Below, in pieces: positions 17,553 through 26,656 of a stretch of DNA of 64,000 bases. Each line of letters starts with the position of its first letter. The first letter of the stretch is position 1. Under the pieces are notes generated by a model. It was not told the DNA's origin and did no database searches. It saw only the letters and a list, made by a program, of their open reading frames with translations. Both the position numbers and the translations under genes were made by a program. Source of the stretch: an uncultured Bacteroidota bacterium (GTDB taxonomy: Bacteria; Bacteroidota; Bacteroidia; Chitinophagales; Chitinophagaceae); assembly GCA_946479615.1 (NCBI GenBank), contig CAMLGR010000005.1, positions 3,279 through 67,278 of the forward strand. Direction: 5' to 3'.

Positions 17553-19298
17553 TTAAGGGTTCTGCTTTAAGTTAGGATTCAACGCAATTGCTACCTGCGG
17601 GATCGGCAGCAGCAATTTATTTTCCGTAGGCGTTGTATTATATAAACCGTGTTTTTGTCCATCGTGGGTTGGACCAGGCGCCGGGTTCGGGACCGGTTCA
17701 TAGCTGCCATCTACTGTGCCGTTCGCTTTTTTAATGAAGGCAATCGCTTCAGCATTACCAGCGCGGCAAAGGTCAAAGAACACGGAGTATTCACCGGACA
17801 GTTCATGCCTGTATTCGCTTAATACCATTTGCAAAGGATCAGTGATTGCTACACCAGGTGTACCATCAAAATTGGCGCTGTCTTTCATGATCGCAGGTGC
17901 TAGTCCGGGACCACCCCAGGCTCTGTCCCTGACCAGTTTCAGATCAGCCATAGCTCCGGGTATATCACCGGTACGTACTTTACATTCTGCGCGGCTGAGC
18001 AATACTTCTGCATAGCGCATCAGTATCTGATTCTGATCGCCAAACAGGTTACTCTGTCCGGCAGCATTCGCATTACCACCGGTCAAATTCGGATCTCTCC
18101 ATTTTTTCGAAAAGTAATAACCGGTACGTCCTTTATCATCACCATACCAGGGTCTTGTTAAAGTACCCACTGTATTTAAGATAGTACCATCATCCGCTTT
18201 GTAGATCGGGTTGTTGGCATTGAATCCCTGGATCACCTGGTTATAACCTTTCAATCCACCCAATGCACGAACGATGCCGGGACTGGCCAATGTATCACCG
18301 GGACCTACAACAGTCAGCAGTTTACGTTTATCTCCTTCCTGGTAAGAATTCCACAAGGCAGGATTAGCATAATCATATCCCTGGCCTGTTAATTCCTGTG
18401 GCCATCCAAAACTATCGATCCAGGCCAGTTCTGCACCCGGGGGGTTCCAGCTACCGCCCCAGTCCTGCGGGTCACCGGGTTTCTTTGCAAACTGAACTTC
18501 AAAGAGCGATTCATCATTGTTTTGCTTATCATATTCATTCGCATCGGCGAAGTTGGTCATTAAGTGATAGTTATTCGTCAGCTCGTTATTATTGAAAGCG
18601 ACCAATGCATTGGCATAATCTTTCACCCACATACGCGCTGCACCTTCATAGGCATAGGCTGCCCCTTTTGTAGCACGGCCAAGATCGGCTGCAGGTAATG
18701 CTGTTTTAGACAACAGCAATCCTTCTGCTTTTTGCATATCGGCAATCACTTGCCTGAACACCGAATCACGGGAAGCTCTTGGTGTTAAACCATCTGTTAC
18801 CGGGCTAAGTTCCAATGGCACACCACCAAAAGAAGCAGCGAGGTAATAGTAAGTCATGCCACGTAAAAAATAAGCTTCACCGGCCAGGCGATCAGCCAGT
18901 GCCGGAGTAATGATCCCTTTGCCTTTTGCTATCTCGATGATACCAAATGCGGAGTTAGCGCGGGCGATACCAATATAAGACTGGTTCCAGAATGTACTGA
19001 GACCGCCAAAAGTAGCAGGGATCTGGTAGTTGTTCCAGAACACATCACCACCCCAGTTAAATGCATCATGCGTACTGAAATTGGCACGGTACCAGATACA
19101 TTTTTTTAAAAGATCACTGTTCTGGTAAGTATCATAGATGCCATTTACCAGGGCTATCACGTCCTCTGCTTTATTAAAAGTGGCATCGGCAGTTCCCTGG
19201 AAAGTATTCTTCTGCACCAGGAAGCTTTTTTTACATGCCAGCGGAACAGCCGCAACGACAAAGCATATTATGATGATAATTATTTTATTTCTTTTCAT
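17553..19298 (-). CDS. SusD/RagB-family outer-membrane glycan-binding lipoprotein
   Basis: This protein of about 581 residues begins KRNKIIIIIICFVVA and has a lipoprotein-type Cys (PLACKKSF). An alternative ATG at 19319 adds seven residues. SusD features are the helical TPR-like frame, the early FLVQKNTFQGTADATFNKAEDVIALVNGIYD, AEAYFLRGMTYYYLAASFGGVPLEL, QILMRYAEVLLSRAECKVRTGD, VLSEYRHELSGEYSVFFDLCRAGN and the ending LLLPIPQVAIALNPNLKQNP. SusD caps the SusC barrel and captures oligosaccharides. It follows SusC by about 24 bases, so the two form one operon. Confidence 0.93.
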   Translation of the reverse strand: MKRNKIIIIIICFVVAAVPLACKKSFLVQKNTFQGTADATFNKAEDVIALVNGIYDTYQNSDLLKKCIWYRANFSTHDAFNWGGDVFWNNYQIPATFGGLSTFWNQSYIGIARANSAFGIIEIAKGKGIITPALADRLAGEAYFLRGMTYYYLAASFGGVPLELSPVTDGLTPRASRDSVFRQVIADMQKAEGLLLSKTALPAADLGRATKGAAYAYEGAARMWVKDYANALVAFNNNELTNNYHLMTNFADANEYDKQNNDESLFEVQFAKKPGDPQDWGGSWNPPGAELAWIDSFGWPQELTGQGYDYANPALWNSYQEGDKRKLLTVVGPGDTLASPGIVRALGGLKGYNQVIQGFNANNPIYKADDGTILNTVGTLTRPWYGDDKGRTGYYFSKKWRDPNLTGGNANAAGQSNLFGDQNQILMRYAEVLLSRAECKVRTGDIPGAMADLKLVRDRAWGGPGLAPAIMKDSANFDGTPGVAITDPLQMVLSEYRHELSGEYSVFFDLCRAGNAEAIAFIKKANGTVDGSYEPVPNPAPGPTHDGQKHGLYNTTPTENKLLLPIPQVAIALNPNLKQNP

Positions 19299-19322
19299 AT
19301 CACTTTTTTTTGTCTGCATTAT

Positions 19323-22300
19323 TTAAAATGTAACGTTTAAACCAAACGTAAAGAACCTGGATGAAGGATAGGTACCGTTGTCAACGCCATTTTGTGTAGC
19401 GTTACCACCCTGTATACCGATCTCCGGATCGATTCCGCCGTATTTGGTAATGGTGAAGAGATTTTGAGAAGAAACATATACCCTCACTTTTGTCAATGTG
19501 AACCGTTCAGTCAATGCCGAAGGCAATGTGTACCCTACTGTAAGATTTTTCAGTTTTACGAAACTGCCATTCTCGACCCAGGCACTGGAAGGAACATTAT
19601 TAAGAGTATTATCATCATTGGCAAGTGCTCTTGCAAATTTATCCGAGTGATTGGTAGGCGTCCAGTGATTATTATAGTATTCGACGCTGACATTCTCCAC
19701 ACCTTCCGATCCTCTTTTCTGGAAACTTTGCAGGTTGCTTTCTATGAAGTTGAGTGTTTTGTTACCAAACACACCATAGAAATACATATTGAAATCCCAT
19801 CCTTTGAAAGTTGCATCAAGGTTCAAACCACCGAACAGTTTAGGTTGCGGGTTACCGATCGCCACCCTGTCTTCTGCATTTACAAGACCATCACCATTCA
19901 TGTCGGCGAAATAACGATCGCCGGGTTTGGTAGCGGCCCTGTAATAAATACCACCGGGAGCTTTTGCATTCAATGCATCGATCTGCGCCTGGTCTTGGAA
20001 AATACCCAATGACTTGTACCCATAAAACTCACCGACTGGTCCGCCTACTTCAGAACGGGTGAATTCATCCCATCCCTGTCCTGTCAGGGTAAGACCACCG
20101 AAATTGGTAACTGCATTTGTTCCGGAAGTGATGCTGGTCAGCGTATTCTTGATGGTCGCCATTGTCACGCCGATATTATATTGAAAATTCTTTCCTTTAT
20201 TACCATTGTAATTAGCAGAAAACTCAAGCCCTTTATTGGTCATGCTTCCTACGTTGCGGGTGATGAATGTATAACCGGTTTGTGCTGGTGCCGCCAGTGT
20301 AAGCAGGAAGTTCTTTGATCTCCTGTTGAACCAGTCAACCGTAAATGTAAGTGAGCCATGCAGGAAAGAAGCGTCCATACCGATATCCGTCAGGTAATCT
20401 GTTTCCCATTCCAGATCCGGATTAGCCGGTTGGCTCTGACCAATACCATTCTGATATAGTTTGGCAAATGGATAACCGAGGTTATCGGCGCCTCCGCCAT
20501 TTACATTGGCAGCGAAGTTTCCTGCATACAGGGCCTGGTACTGGAAGGCTCCGATAGCGGCCTGGTTACCGACCACCCCATAGCTTCCTCTCAATTTCAG
20601 GTCTTCGAGCCAGCTGATATTCTGCATGAAAGATTCATTCTTTATTCTCCAGGCTACTGCTCCTGAAGGAAACACACCATACTGGTGACCGGTATCGAAT
20701 TTGGAAGAACCATCCCTGCGGATCGTACCGGTAAGAATATATTTATCATCGAACTGGTAATTGATACGTGCAAATTCAGAGGCCAGCGTGGTAATGCTTT
20801 CGCCGTTACCAAACCTGTCGAACTGCAGGTTACTAACCTGTGCAAGGTCCCTGATCACGGCATTGGGTGGTATACCACCGCCACCCATAGCTGTGTATCT
20901 GTCTTTTTGTGCAGAGATACCACCTACAAAATTGATCGTATGCAAACCAAAGGTTTTATCATACGCAATGGTGTTTTCCCAGACCCATTCAAAATTGGTA
21001 TTGGTATTCTGGTGATAAAACGCGTTGGCAACAATCGATCCGGGGTATTGTATGTTGGCTCTTTTATCTTCCGGCTGGAAGAAAGACCCGTTATAATTGC
21101 TGATGTTTACACCCACATTGGTTTTAAGTTTTAATCCGGGATATACGGTTGCTTCCAGTGAAGAACTGGTCAACAGGTAATTATTCAGATTTTTATACTC
21201 GTTGGTCTCAATACTATAAACCGGGTTGCCGAATTTAAATACATTCGAATTCTGTGGATTATAAAATCCATAGTTACCATTGCCATCCTTGATTTCGTTG
21301 GTGAGTAAGTTACCGCCATCAAGTGTTGGAGGATTGACGACCAGTTGGAACAATGATCCTGTTCCAAAAGGATTGTTTGAATTCTGGAACGCATATTTAA
21401 CGCTGGTAGAAGATTTCAACCATTTGGTTGGTTGATAATCCAGGTTAAGACCTACGGTGTATCTTTTAAAGAAAGAACCCAGTACAATACCTTTCTGATC
21501 ATAATAGCCGAAAGAAACTGCTGACTGAACTTTATCACTGCCGCCACGGATACCGAGGCTATAACTTTGTGTCAGGCCCTGGCGGTATAATGCATTCTGC
21601 CAGTCTACACTATGCAGTGAACCAGGTGTATGCCAGGCTGGCACTCCATGATAGGTATGGGTTGAATCTGCTGCTTCCACTTCGTTGGAAAGCGTGGCAA
21701 ATTGTTGTGCATTCAGGATATCATATTGTTTGGGTTTGCTTTGAAATGCATCGTACATATCATAGGAAACCTGTGTTTTATTTTTCGAACCTCTTTTAGT
21801 GGTAACGATCACAACGCCATTTGCCGCGCGGATACCATAGACAGCTGTGGCCGAAGCATCTTTTAATACATCGATGCTGGCGATATCTGCGGGATTGATA
21901 TTATTAATACCACCGGTAGTCGGATAACCATCTACTACATATAAAGGAGTGTTCCCTCCACTGGCCAGGCTACCGATACCCCTGATGAGTACGGATATAT
22001 TACCACCGGGGGCTCCATCATTATTGATGATCTGCACACCTGCTGCACGGCCCTGCAGGGCCTGATCGGCCGAGATCACCGGAATTTTTTCAATGGTAGA
22101 CGCATTGATACTACTGATCGCACCGGTAACATCCTTTCGTTTGGTGGTACCATAACCGATCACTACTAACTGATCCAATGTCTTTACATCACGCACGAGC
22201 GTTACATTGACAGGACCGGTACCAACTTTTGCTTCCTGCTCGGTATATCCAACAATGGTAAATACCAACACGGCATCGGCAGGTCCTGAAATAGAAAATG

Positions 22301-22508
22301 TTCCATCCACACCTGTAGAGGTTCCGGTCTTTGTTCCTTTTACACTTACACTTACACCCGGAAGAGGAGTTCCGTCATCGTCTTTCACTTGTCCTGTGAT
22401 CTGCCTGTCCTGCGCAAAGAGGCGAAGACTGGTCAAAGCGATAAGCAAGAGAGATAACATTATCCCTTTGCTTATTTTGCTTTCATAAAACAGTAAGTTT
22501 TTATTCAT
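19323..22508 (-). CDS. SusC/RagA-family TonB-linked outer-membrane transporter
   Basis: The 1061-residue protein has a signal peptide to about residue 33 (SLRLFAQ). A carboxypeptidase-D-regulatory-like domain follows (about 35-110; ITGQVKDDDGTPLPGVSVSV), then the plug (VVIGYGTTKRKDVTGAISS, GRAAGVQIIN, PLYVVDGYP, IDVLKDASATAVYGIRAANG). A long beta-barrel ends in RFFTFGLNVTF with terminal Phe. SusC imports oligosaccharides with TonB energy. With the SusD and CRTAC1 genes it makes a SusCD unit without glycoside hydrolases, so the substrate is unknown. The ATG lies at the start of a typical signal peptide. Confidence 0.95.
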   Translation of the reverse strand: MNKNLLFYESKISKGIMLSLLLIALTSLRLFAQDRQITGQVKDDDGTPLPGVSVSVKGTKTGTSTGVDGTFSISGPADAVLVFTIVGYTEQEAKVGTGPVNVTLVRDVKTLDQLVVIGYGTTKRKDVTGAISSINASTIEKIPVISADQALQGRAAGVQIINNDGAPGGNISVLIRGIGSLASGGNTPLYVVDGYPTTGGINNINPADIASIDVLKDASATAVYGIRAANGVVIVTTKRGSKNKTQVSYDMYDAFQSKPKQYDILNAQQFATLSNEVEAADSTHTYHGVPAWHTPGSLHSVDWQNALYRQGLTQSYSLGIRGGSDKVQSAVSFGYYDQKGIVLGSFFKRYTVGLNLDYQPTKWLKSSTSVKYAFQNSNNPFGTGSLFQLVVNPPTLDGGNLLTNEIKDGNGNYGFYNPQNSNVFKFGNPVYSIETNEYKNLNNYLLTSSSLEATVYPGLKLKTNVGVNISNYNGSFFQPEDKRANIQYPGSIVANAFYHQNTNTNFEWVWENTIAYDKTFGLHTINFVGGISAQKDRYTAMGGGGIPPNAVIRDLAQVSNLQFDRFGNGESITTLASEFARINYQFDDKYILTGTIRRDGSSKFDTGHQYGVFPSGAVAWRIKNESFMQNISWLEDLKLRGSYGVVGNQAAIGAFQYQALYAGNFAANVNGGGADNLGYPFAKLYQNGIGQSQPANPDLEWETDYLTDIGMDASFLHGSLTFTVDWFNRRSKNFLLTLAAPAQTGYTFITRNVGSMTNKGLEFSANYNGNKGKNFQYNIGVTMATIKNTLTSITSGTNAVTNFGGLTLTGQGWDEFTRSEVGGPVGEFYGYKSLGIFQDQAQIDALNAKAPGGIYYRAATKPGDRYFADMNGDGLVNAEDRVAIGNPQPKLFGGLNLDATFKGWDFNMYFYGVFGNKTLNFIESNLQSFQKRGSEGVENVSVEYYNNHWTPTNHSDKFARALANDDNTLNNVPSSAWVENGSFVKLKNLTVGYTLPSALTERFTLTKVRVYVSSQNLFTITKYGGIDPEIGIQGGNATQNGVDNGTYPSSRFFTFGLNVTF

Positions 22509-23127
22509 TTTTTTGTATTGAGGTTGTTAAATCGCCGGGCGGCGGCAGGAATGAGACTGTTTGTTGTTTAAATAGTTCAGTTAATACATACTAATATCCT
22601 TTCACCGGGCGTACAGCTATGTCAAAAGACGGCGCTTTACCCCCGGAGAAAAGGTCAATAATGCAAAATGGTAACTGGAAACTAGGTCCTCAATGGTGAT
22701 GGAACTTGATGAATATGAAGAACAGTGATGAGGGCATGGGATGCCCGCAATCGTTAAACATAAGCATTAAGTTGATCGTCGTAGTATAAAAATAGCTTAA
22801 TAAAGTAACATGATCGTAATACTTTTTTATCCAATTGTCGTATTTAAAATGCGGTCCCTGCATTTATTATCAAGGTTAACCCGCAAAAAAATATTCCTCA
22901 CAAACAATAACCTCTCCGGCACCTGGTATTGAAAGTCTTCCTGTTTCATAGGGAAAAATGCTTTAAAGCACCCTTCAGTGAGGTCAAAGAATAATACGCA
23001 GTACTAATATTCTTTTGCATTGATACTTTTCAATGCAATCGGTTGCAACCAGTTTGTAACATGATTCCAGCATCCGGTCTCAGGCGCCTATAAAATGAAA
23101 TGCAGGTAATATATCAACCGGATCTTT
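22509..23127. other. 619-base gap upstream of SusC
   Basis: No gene is supported here. The part next to 22508 should carry the promoter and leader of the SusC operon, but no clean TAnnTTTG match was found on the minus strand. A GC-rich patch (about 22542-22552, CGCCGGGCGGCGGC) and an AT-rich remainder are visible. The far end holds the 3' side of the DUF1080 gene. Confidence 0.5.
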
Positions 23128-23826
23128 TTATTTGATTTCTCTTACAGAAAGACATTTTACATCCAGCACCGTATGCTTATCACCATGACAAAGCTGGAAA
23201 CCGATATTACCATCTGTAAACCCGGTCGTGTGTTCCGTATCAATGGTCTTTACTCCATTCAGCCATGCCTGAATATGATGTCCCTTTGCAATAATGTAAT
23301 AATGATTCCAATCGTTCTGCTTCACCAGTTGTGCCGCCAGGTTATCCGGAAATTTCTGCACCATGCCAGCGCGGCGTTCCTCCCATAAGCAACCCCAGTA
23401 ACCTGTTCCCATATCCACCTGGTAACCAGGTGCATCATCAGCGCTGGTGGGATGAAGACGGATGCATATTCCTGAGTTGGGATCCTTGCCGGTTAATTTT
23501 ACCAGCGCCTGTAATTCAAAATCCGTGTACACTTTTTTTGTCCAGGCATAATTGTGAAATTGTCCGCCGTTGTAATCTCCGTGCACTGTACCATCAGTAA
23601 AATGATATGCCGCCGTATCTGCGTTCCAGTCATTCACTGATGCAAGCAGGTTGACCCAGTTCTTCCCTATTGGTTTATCATGCACCAATTTCCCCTCCCG
23701 GGGCAATGTAATTCTCAATGAATCATTGTCAGCAATACTTTTAACTGAATTACTTCTGAATCCTGATATCATTATCAGTGTAACCATAACAATCATAAAG
23801 AACAATAAGTAAGTATATCTTTTCAT
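23128..23826 (-). CDS. Secreted DUF1080 (3-keto-disaccharide-hydrolase-like) protein
   Basis: The 232-residue protein has an N-terminal hydrophobic export signal (about residues 4-25) and one jelly-roll DUF1080 domain. Markers are NWVNLLASVNDWNA, FHNYAWTKKVYTDFELQALVKL, PNSGICIRLHPTSADDAPGYQVDMGTG, WNHYYIIAKGHHIQAWLNGVKT and GNIGFQLCHGDKHTVLDVK. Members are implicated in 3-keto-glycoside cleavage or glycan binding; the activity here is inferred. It is divergent from the SGNH hydrolase across a repeat-bearing spacer, so shared glycan-related regulation is possible. Confidence 0.87.
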   Translation of the reverse strand: MKRYTYLLFFMIVMVTLIMISGFRSNSVKSIADNDSLRITLPREGKLVHDKPIGKNWVNLLASVNDWNADTAAYHFTDGTVHGDYNGGQFHNYAWTKKVYTDFELQALVKLTGKDPNSGICIRLHPTSADDAPGYQVDMGTGYWGCLWEERRAGMVQKFPDNLAAQLVKQNDWNHYYIIAKGHHIQAWLNGVKTIDTEHTTGFTDGNIGFQLCHGDKHTVLDVKCLSVREIK

Positions 23827-23849
23827 AACCTGGTTTTGACTTTTTAATC

Positions 23850-23940
23850 CCTATGTGAAACCTATGTTTCTATGTGGTAAGACTACGCCAGTCAGTTTTT
23901 TTTACCACATAGAAACATAGGAACATAGGTTTCACATAGG
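23850..23940. repeat. Inverted repeat of the CCTATGTTTCTATGTGGTAA family
   Basis: CCTATGTGAAACCTATGTTTCTATGTGGTAA (23850-23880) pairs with 23902-23940, which carries one extra AACATAGG unit. It occupies the divergent spacer between the DUF1080 and SGNH genes. A variant with the same words is at 33478-33562. Confidence 0.88.
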
Positions 23941-23970
23941 AATATTATCCAAAGCTTATATTTTTACAAT

Positions 23971-24795
23971 ATGAAAAAACTATTTTTCCCGCTGATAACC
24001 ATCCTGCTCCTTACTTCTTTTACACCAAAAGAACTGAATTGGGTAGCCATCGGAGATTCCATTACCTACCTGAATGATCATAAGGATGAGACTGGCAACC
24101 GCGTCAGCAAAGGATATATGACAAGGGTAACTGAACAATTACCGGGCATTCATTATACCAACCAGGGACATAATGGCTGGACATCAGGCCGTATTGCCGA
24201 TGCTATTGAAAAACTGGGATTGGAAAAAGCTGATGTGTATTCGATCTTCCTCGGTACAAATGACTGGTGGCAGGGCCGCCCGGTCGGAACACTGAACGAT
24301 TACCAGCATAATACCGGCAATACTACTGTCAATGGTTCTTTCCGTATTATCATTGACAAACTGCGCAGCCTGAACAAGGAGGCGAAGATCGTACTGATCA
24401 CTCCCATGCAGCGTGGTGATTTTGTATATATCAATAACCCGAAGAACAATGCTTATGGTTCCTATAAAGACAAGAGCGGACAATTGCTGGAACGGTTTGC
24501 CTATGCGATCGACAGTATCGGCGACTTCGAACATTTTGAAGTGGTGGATTTGTACCACCAAAAAGAAATGTCGCTGAAGAAGATGGTAAAATTTAAACGG
24601 TTGAAAGATCCGGCTACCGGTTCCTATAAGAATTATTCCTGGCCGGATTATATTGGTATCCCTTTTAACCCGGAGACAGATGAATACCCCTACCCCGCCG
24701 AGGCCATCGGTATCACTTACGACGGCCTGCATCCCTCCGATAAAGGAAACGATATTATTTCAAAAAAGCTGATCAGCATTTTTAAGAAGTTTTGA
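23971..24795 (+). CDS. SGNH/GDSL-type esterase or hydrolase, exported
   Basis: The 274-residue protein has a signal peptide (about residues 1-18). SGNH blocks are seen in order: block I WVAIGDSITYL (Ser near residue 28), block II-like GHNGWTSGRI, block III FLGTNDWW (Asn) and block V DGLHPSDKGN (Asp/His near residue 250). The family removes acyl groups from sugars or lipids. In this glycan-rich setting, a carbohydrate esterase role is plausible (inference). A 27-bp-stem hairpin ends the gene. The ATG is preceded by TATATTTT, resembling a -7 box. Confidence 0.9.
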   Translation: MKKLFFPLITILLLTSFTPKELNWVAIGDSITYLNDHKDETGNRVSKGYMTRVTEQLPGIHYTNQGHNGWTSGRIADAIEKLGLEKADVYSIFLGTNDWWQGRPVGTLNDYQHNTGNTTVNGSFRIIIDKLRSLNKEAKIVLITPMQRGDFVYINNPKNNAYGSYKDKSGQLLERFAYAIDSIGDFEHFEVVDLYHQKEMSLKKMVKFKRLKDPATGSYKNYSWPDYIGIPFNPETDEYPYPAEAIGITYDGLHPSDKGNDIISKKLISIFKKF

Positions 24796-24800
24796 AGAAG

Positions 24801-24857
24801 GACGGAGGATGGTTTTAATTCATAATTATGAATTATGAATTAAAACCATCCTCCGTC
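24801..24857. terminator. Long perfect hairpin between convergent genes (27-bp stem)
   Basis: Positions 24801-24827 pair perfectly with 24831-24857 around a 3-nt loop. The stem has a GC-rich base (GACGGAGGATGG) and an AT-rich tip with the same ATTCATAATTATGAATTATG core as the palindrome at 206-247. It starts 5 bases after the plus-strand stop and ends inside the minus-strand stop. This makes a bidirectional terminator. Confidence 0.92.
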
Positions 24858-25552
24858 TATTTCTTCTTTAACTGGTAAGTCTCACTCCATACCAATGTTT
24901 TGTTTGTGCCGGTGTTACCGGGGACTGGAATAATTTTTTCCGAGATAAAAAGCCGGGCGGTATCCTTTATCATATCGATATAAAAATAACGCTGTGCCGG
25001 CTCGAGATAATAAACGACACGATCCGGCTGATCGAGCTTTTGCGGAATGATCTTGTAACGATTTACCAGCACCCCGTTTTTGTAGTGATATAATCCTTCC
25101 GCGGTTGAGATATCCAATTCATCACCTTCCATTGCTCCTGCAATCAATGTATCGGCTACATGGGTAATAATAAACCCGGTTCGTTGCGGAAACGGATTGG
25201 CTGCTGCCAGTCGTTTTGCAAAAACCGGGTTCGATGCTTCAGGGAAATCAGTTGCCGCATAACCGGGATGTATAAAAGCACCCGGTGCATAGCCAATAGT
25301 AAAACTTGCGACTGTCGTACAAACCGAATCGAGATACATGATACCACTTGCACAATCAATACAACGCGGGGGCCTTTTAATGGCAAATGCATAAACAGAA
25401 CGGCCATCGCGCAATATCATTCTTTGCTTGAACGCTATATTCGCTCCTTTTTTATTGGCGATACAGGAAGGCATATCCTGCGCACTCATCCATTGCCCCA
25501 AAAGGAATACAGCCGGCATAAGTAAGATGATATCTTTATATTTTACTTTCAT
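24857..25552 (-). CDS. Secreted protein of unknown function, last gene of the cytolysin operon
   Basis: This 231-residue protein has an export signal (about residues 8-25, ending SAQ). Mature cysteines lie in MPSCIANKK, RCIDCASG and DSVCTTVA. The second half has beta-type sequence (YHYKNGVLVNRYKI, RVVYYLEPAQRYFYIDMI, LVWSETYQLKKK). No family is recognised. It starts three bases after the previous gene's stop, so it is surely co-transcribed with the cytolysin-like gene. It could be an activator, inhibitor or immunity partner; the sequence alone does not tell. Confidence 0.7.
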   Translation of the reverse strand: MKVKYKDIILLMPAVFLLGQWMSAQDMPSCIANKKGANIAFKQRMILRDGRSVYAFAIKRPPRCIDCASGIMYLDSVCTTVASFTIGYAPGAFIHPGYAATDFPEASNPVFAKRLAAANPFPQRTGFIITHVADTLIAGAMEGDELDISTAEGLYHYKNGVLVNRYKIIPQKLDQPDRVVYYLEPAQRYFYIDMIKDTARLFISEKIIPVPGNTGTNKTLVWSETYQLKKK

Positions 25553-25555
25553 ATA

Positions 25556-26038
25556 TCAATCCCAGGCAATAGCTGGTTTTGTATCATTTGTCACCGTCAC
25601 ATATGTCGAGTTCTTTCCTTCCACCGAAGTAGCAACGATCTTAAAGGATTCCGACCAGCCATGATTACGGAAATCGATCGTATTGATTTTCCAGAAACCC
25701 TGTCCATCCGCTTTGATGGTCTTCTTTATCGTTATCCCTTTCAATGGTCCTTCGCCTTTATAAATTTTTCTTTTTTGCTGATTCGTTCCTAATTTATAAT
25801 AAGTGGAACTGACCGTGATCAGTACCGAAGAGCCTGGCTTAGCCGTCCCATTGATCCGGATATTACCAATGACCTTGCTCCCGATAACCGGTGCAGTGAT
25901 CCGCAGACGGGTATCGATCGTTCCGCCGGGGGGCATATCATCTCCTGCTCTCGATAATAATAGAGTGGCTGAAGCGGGAGTGGCCACAATCACATATTGA
26001 TAGATAACAGCGAGTAGCAGGCTTTTATAATTATTCAT
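25556..26038 (-). CDS. Secreted Ig-like domain protein in the cytolysin operon
   Basis: The product has 160 residues from the ATG at 26038. An upstream frame extension to 26119 runs back into the previous gene and is rejected. A signal peptide covers about residues 5-25. The rest resembles a bacterial Ig-like domain: GNIRINGTAKPGSSVLITVS, then TIKADGQGFWKINTI and FKIVATSVEGKNSTYVTVTND. Such domains bind or space other proteins. It starts 10 bases after the preceding stop and ends 3 bases before the following start, so tight operon membership is clear. Confidence 0.72.
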   Translation of the reverse strand: MNNYKSLLLAVIYQYVIVATPASATLLLSRAGDDMPPGGTIDTRLRITAPVIGSKVIGNIRINGTAKPGSSVLITVSSTYYKLGTNQQKRKIYKGEGPLKGITIKKTIKADGQGFWKINTIDFRNHGWSESFKIVATSVEGKNSTYVTVTNDTKPAIAWD

Positions 26039-26048
26039 AGAGGAAGTT

Positions 26049-26627
26049 TTATTGTCTGGCATGAGTGACAGATTCCACGCAGGAAATTTCTGCGGCACTG
26101 CCATTGGGATAAGAACCACCCGATTTGATCACCACTTCGTTATCGTCGAAGGTGTAGGCATTACCCGAGTGCCAGAAAACGATCCTGCAGTTCTTTCCTG
26201 TCTTTGTCGCTTCTCCCAGAAATGATCTTCCATCTTTAAATGTAACGATTACTACATTGCCAGGGTAAGCAGTGGAAGTTCCGTAATGACAACTGCTGTT
26301 TGATTTTACGAATGCATTGAACACAAATGGCGTTCCCTTTGCGTATGCACCGGTTTTGGTATCTCCTACCACGGCTTCATGTTTGCCGATCGTACCGGTC
26401 GGGTCGCCTGTGGTCGGCCGCCACAGGAATGTGTAAACAGATGATGAGTGAACGAACCGGCAGGTAAAATCTTTTCCCTGTGCCGAAATCACTTCTGCCA
26501 CATATTGTTTGCTTTCGTTATTAAAATGTCCACGGATCATCGTTCCGGGCCCGAGCTGGGCCGCAACTGTCAGTAAAGAAAAACTAAGACAGCAGGCGGC
26601 GATTATCCTGATAAGATTTGTTTTCAT
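26049..26627 (-). CDS. Secreted protein with two small SH3/Tudor-like repeats, cytolysin operon
   Basis: This 192-residue protein has a signal peptide (about 1-23). Two related segments are seen: VAEVISAQGKDFTCRFVHSS..YTFLW (about 42-70) and FLGEATKTGKNCRIVFWHSG..YTFDDNEVV (about 135-168). Each has beta hairpins ending in YTF, like SH3/Tudor-type barrels. Cysteines at about 55, 113, 145 and 183 could form disulfides. No named family is recognised. It is 29 bases downstream of the cytolysin-like gene. Confidence 0.7.
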   Translation of the reverse strand: MKTNLIRIIAACCLSFSLLTVAAQLGPGTMIRGHFNNESKQYVAEVISAQGKDFTCRFVHSSSVYTFLWRPTTGDPTGTIGKHEAVVGDTKTGAYAKGTPFVFNAFVKSNSSCHYGTSTAYPGNVVIVTFKDGRSFLGEATKTGKNCRIVFWHSGNAYTFDDNEVVIKSGGSYPNGSAAEISCVESVTHARQ

Positions 26628-26656
26628 GCTATTTGTTTTAAGGGATCAATAATTTT

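Noticed and set aside
19392..20012. 206-codon frame opposite the SusC gene
   Set aside because: It is a shadow of the SusC frame on the other strand, with no family features.
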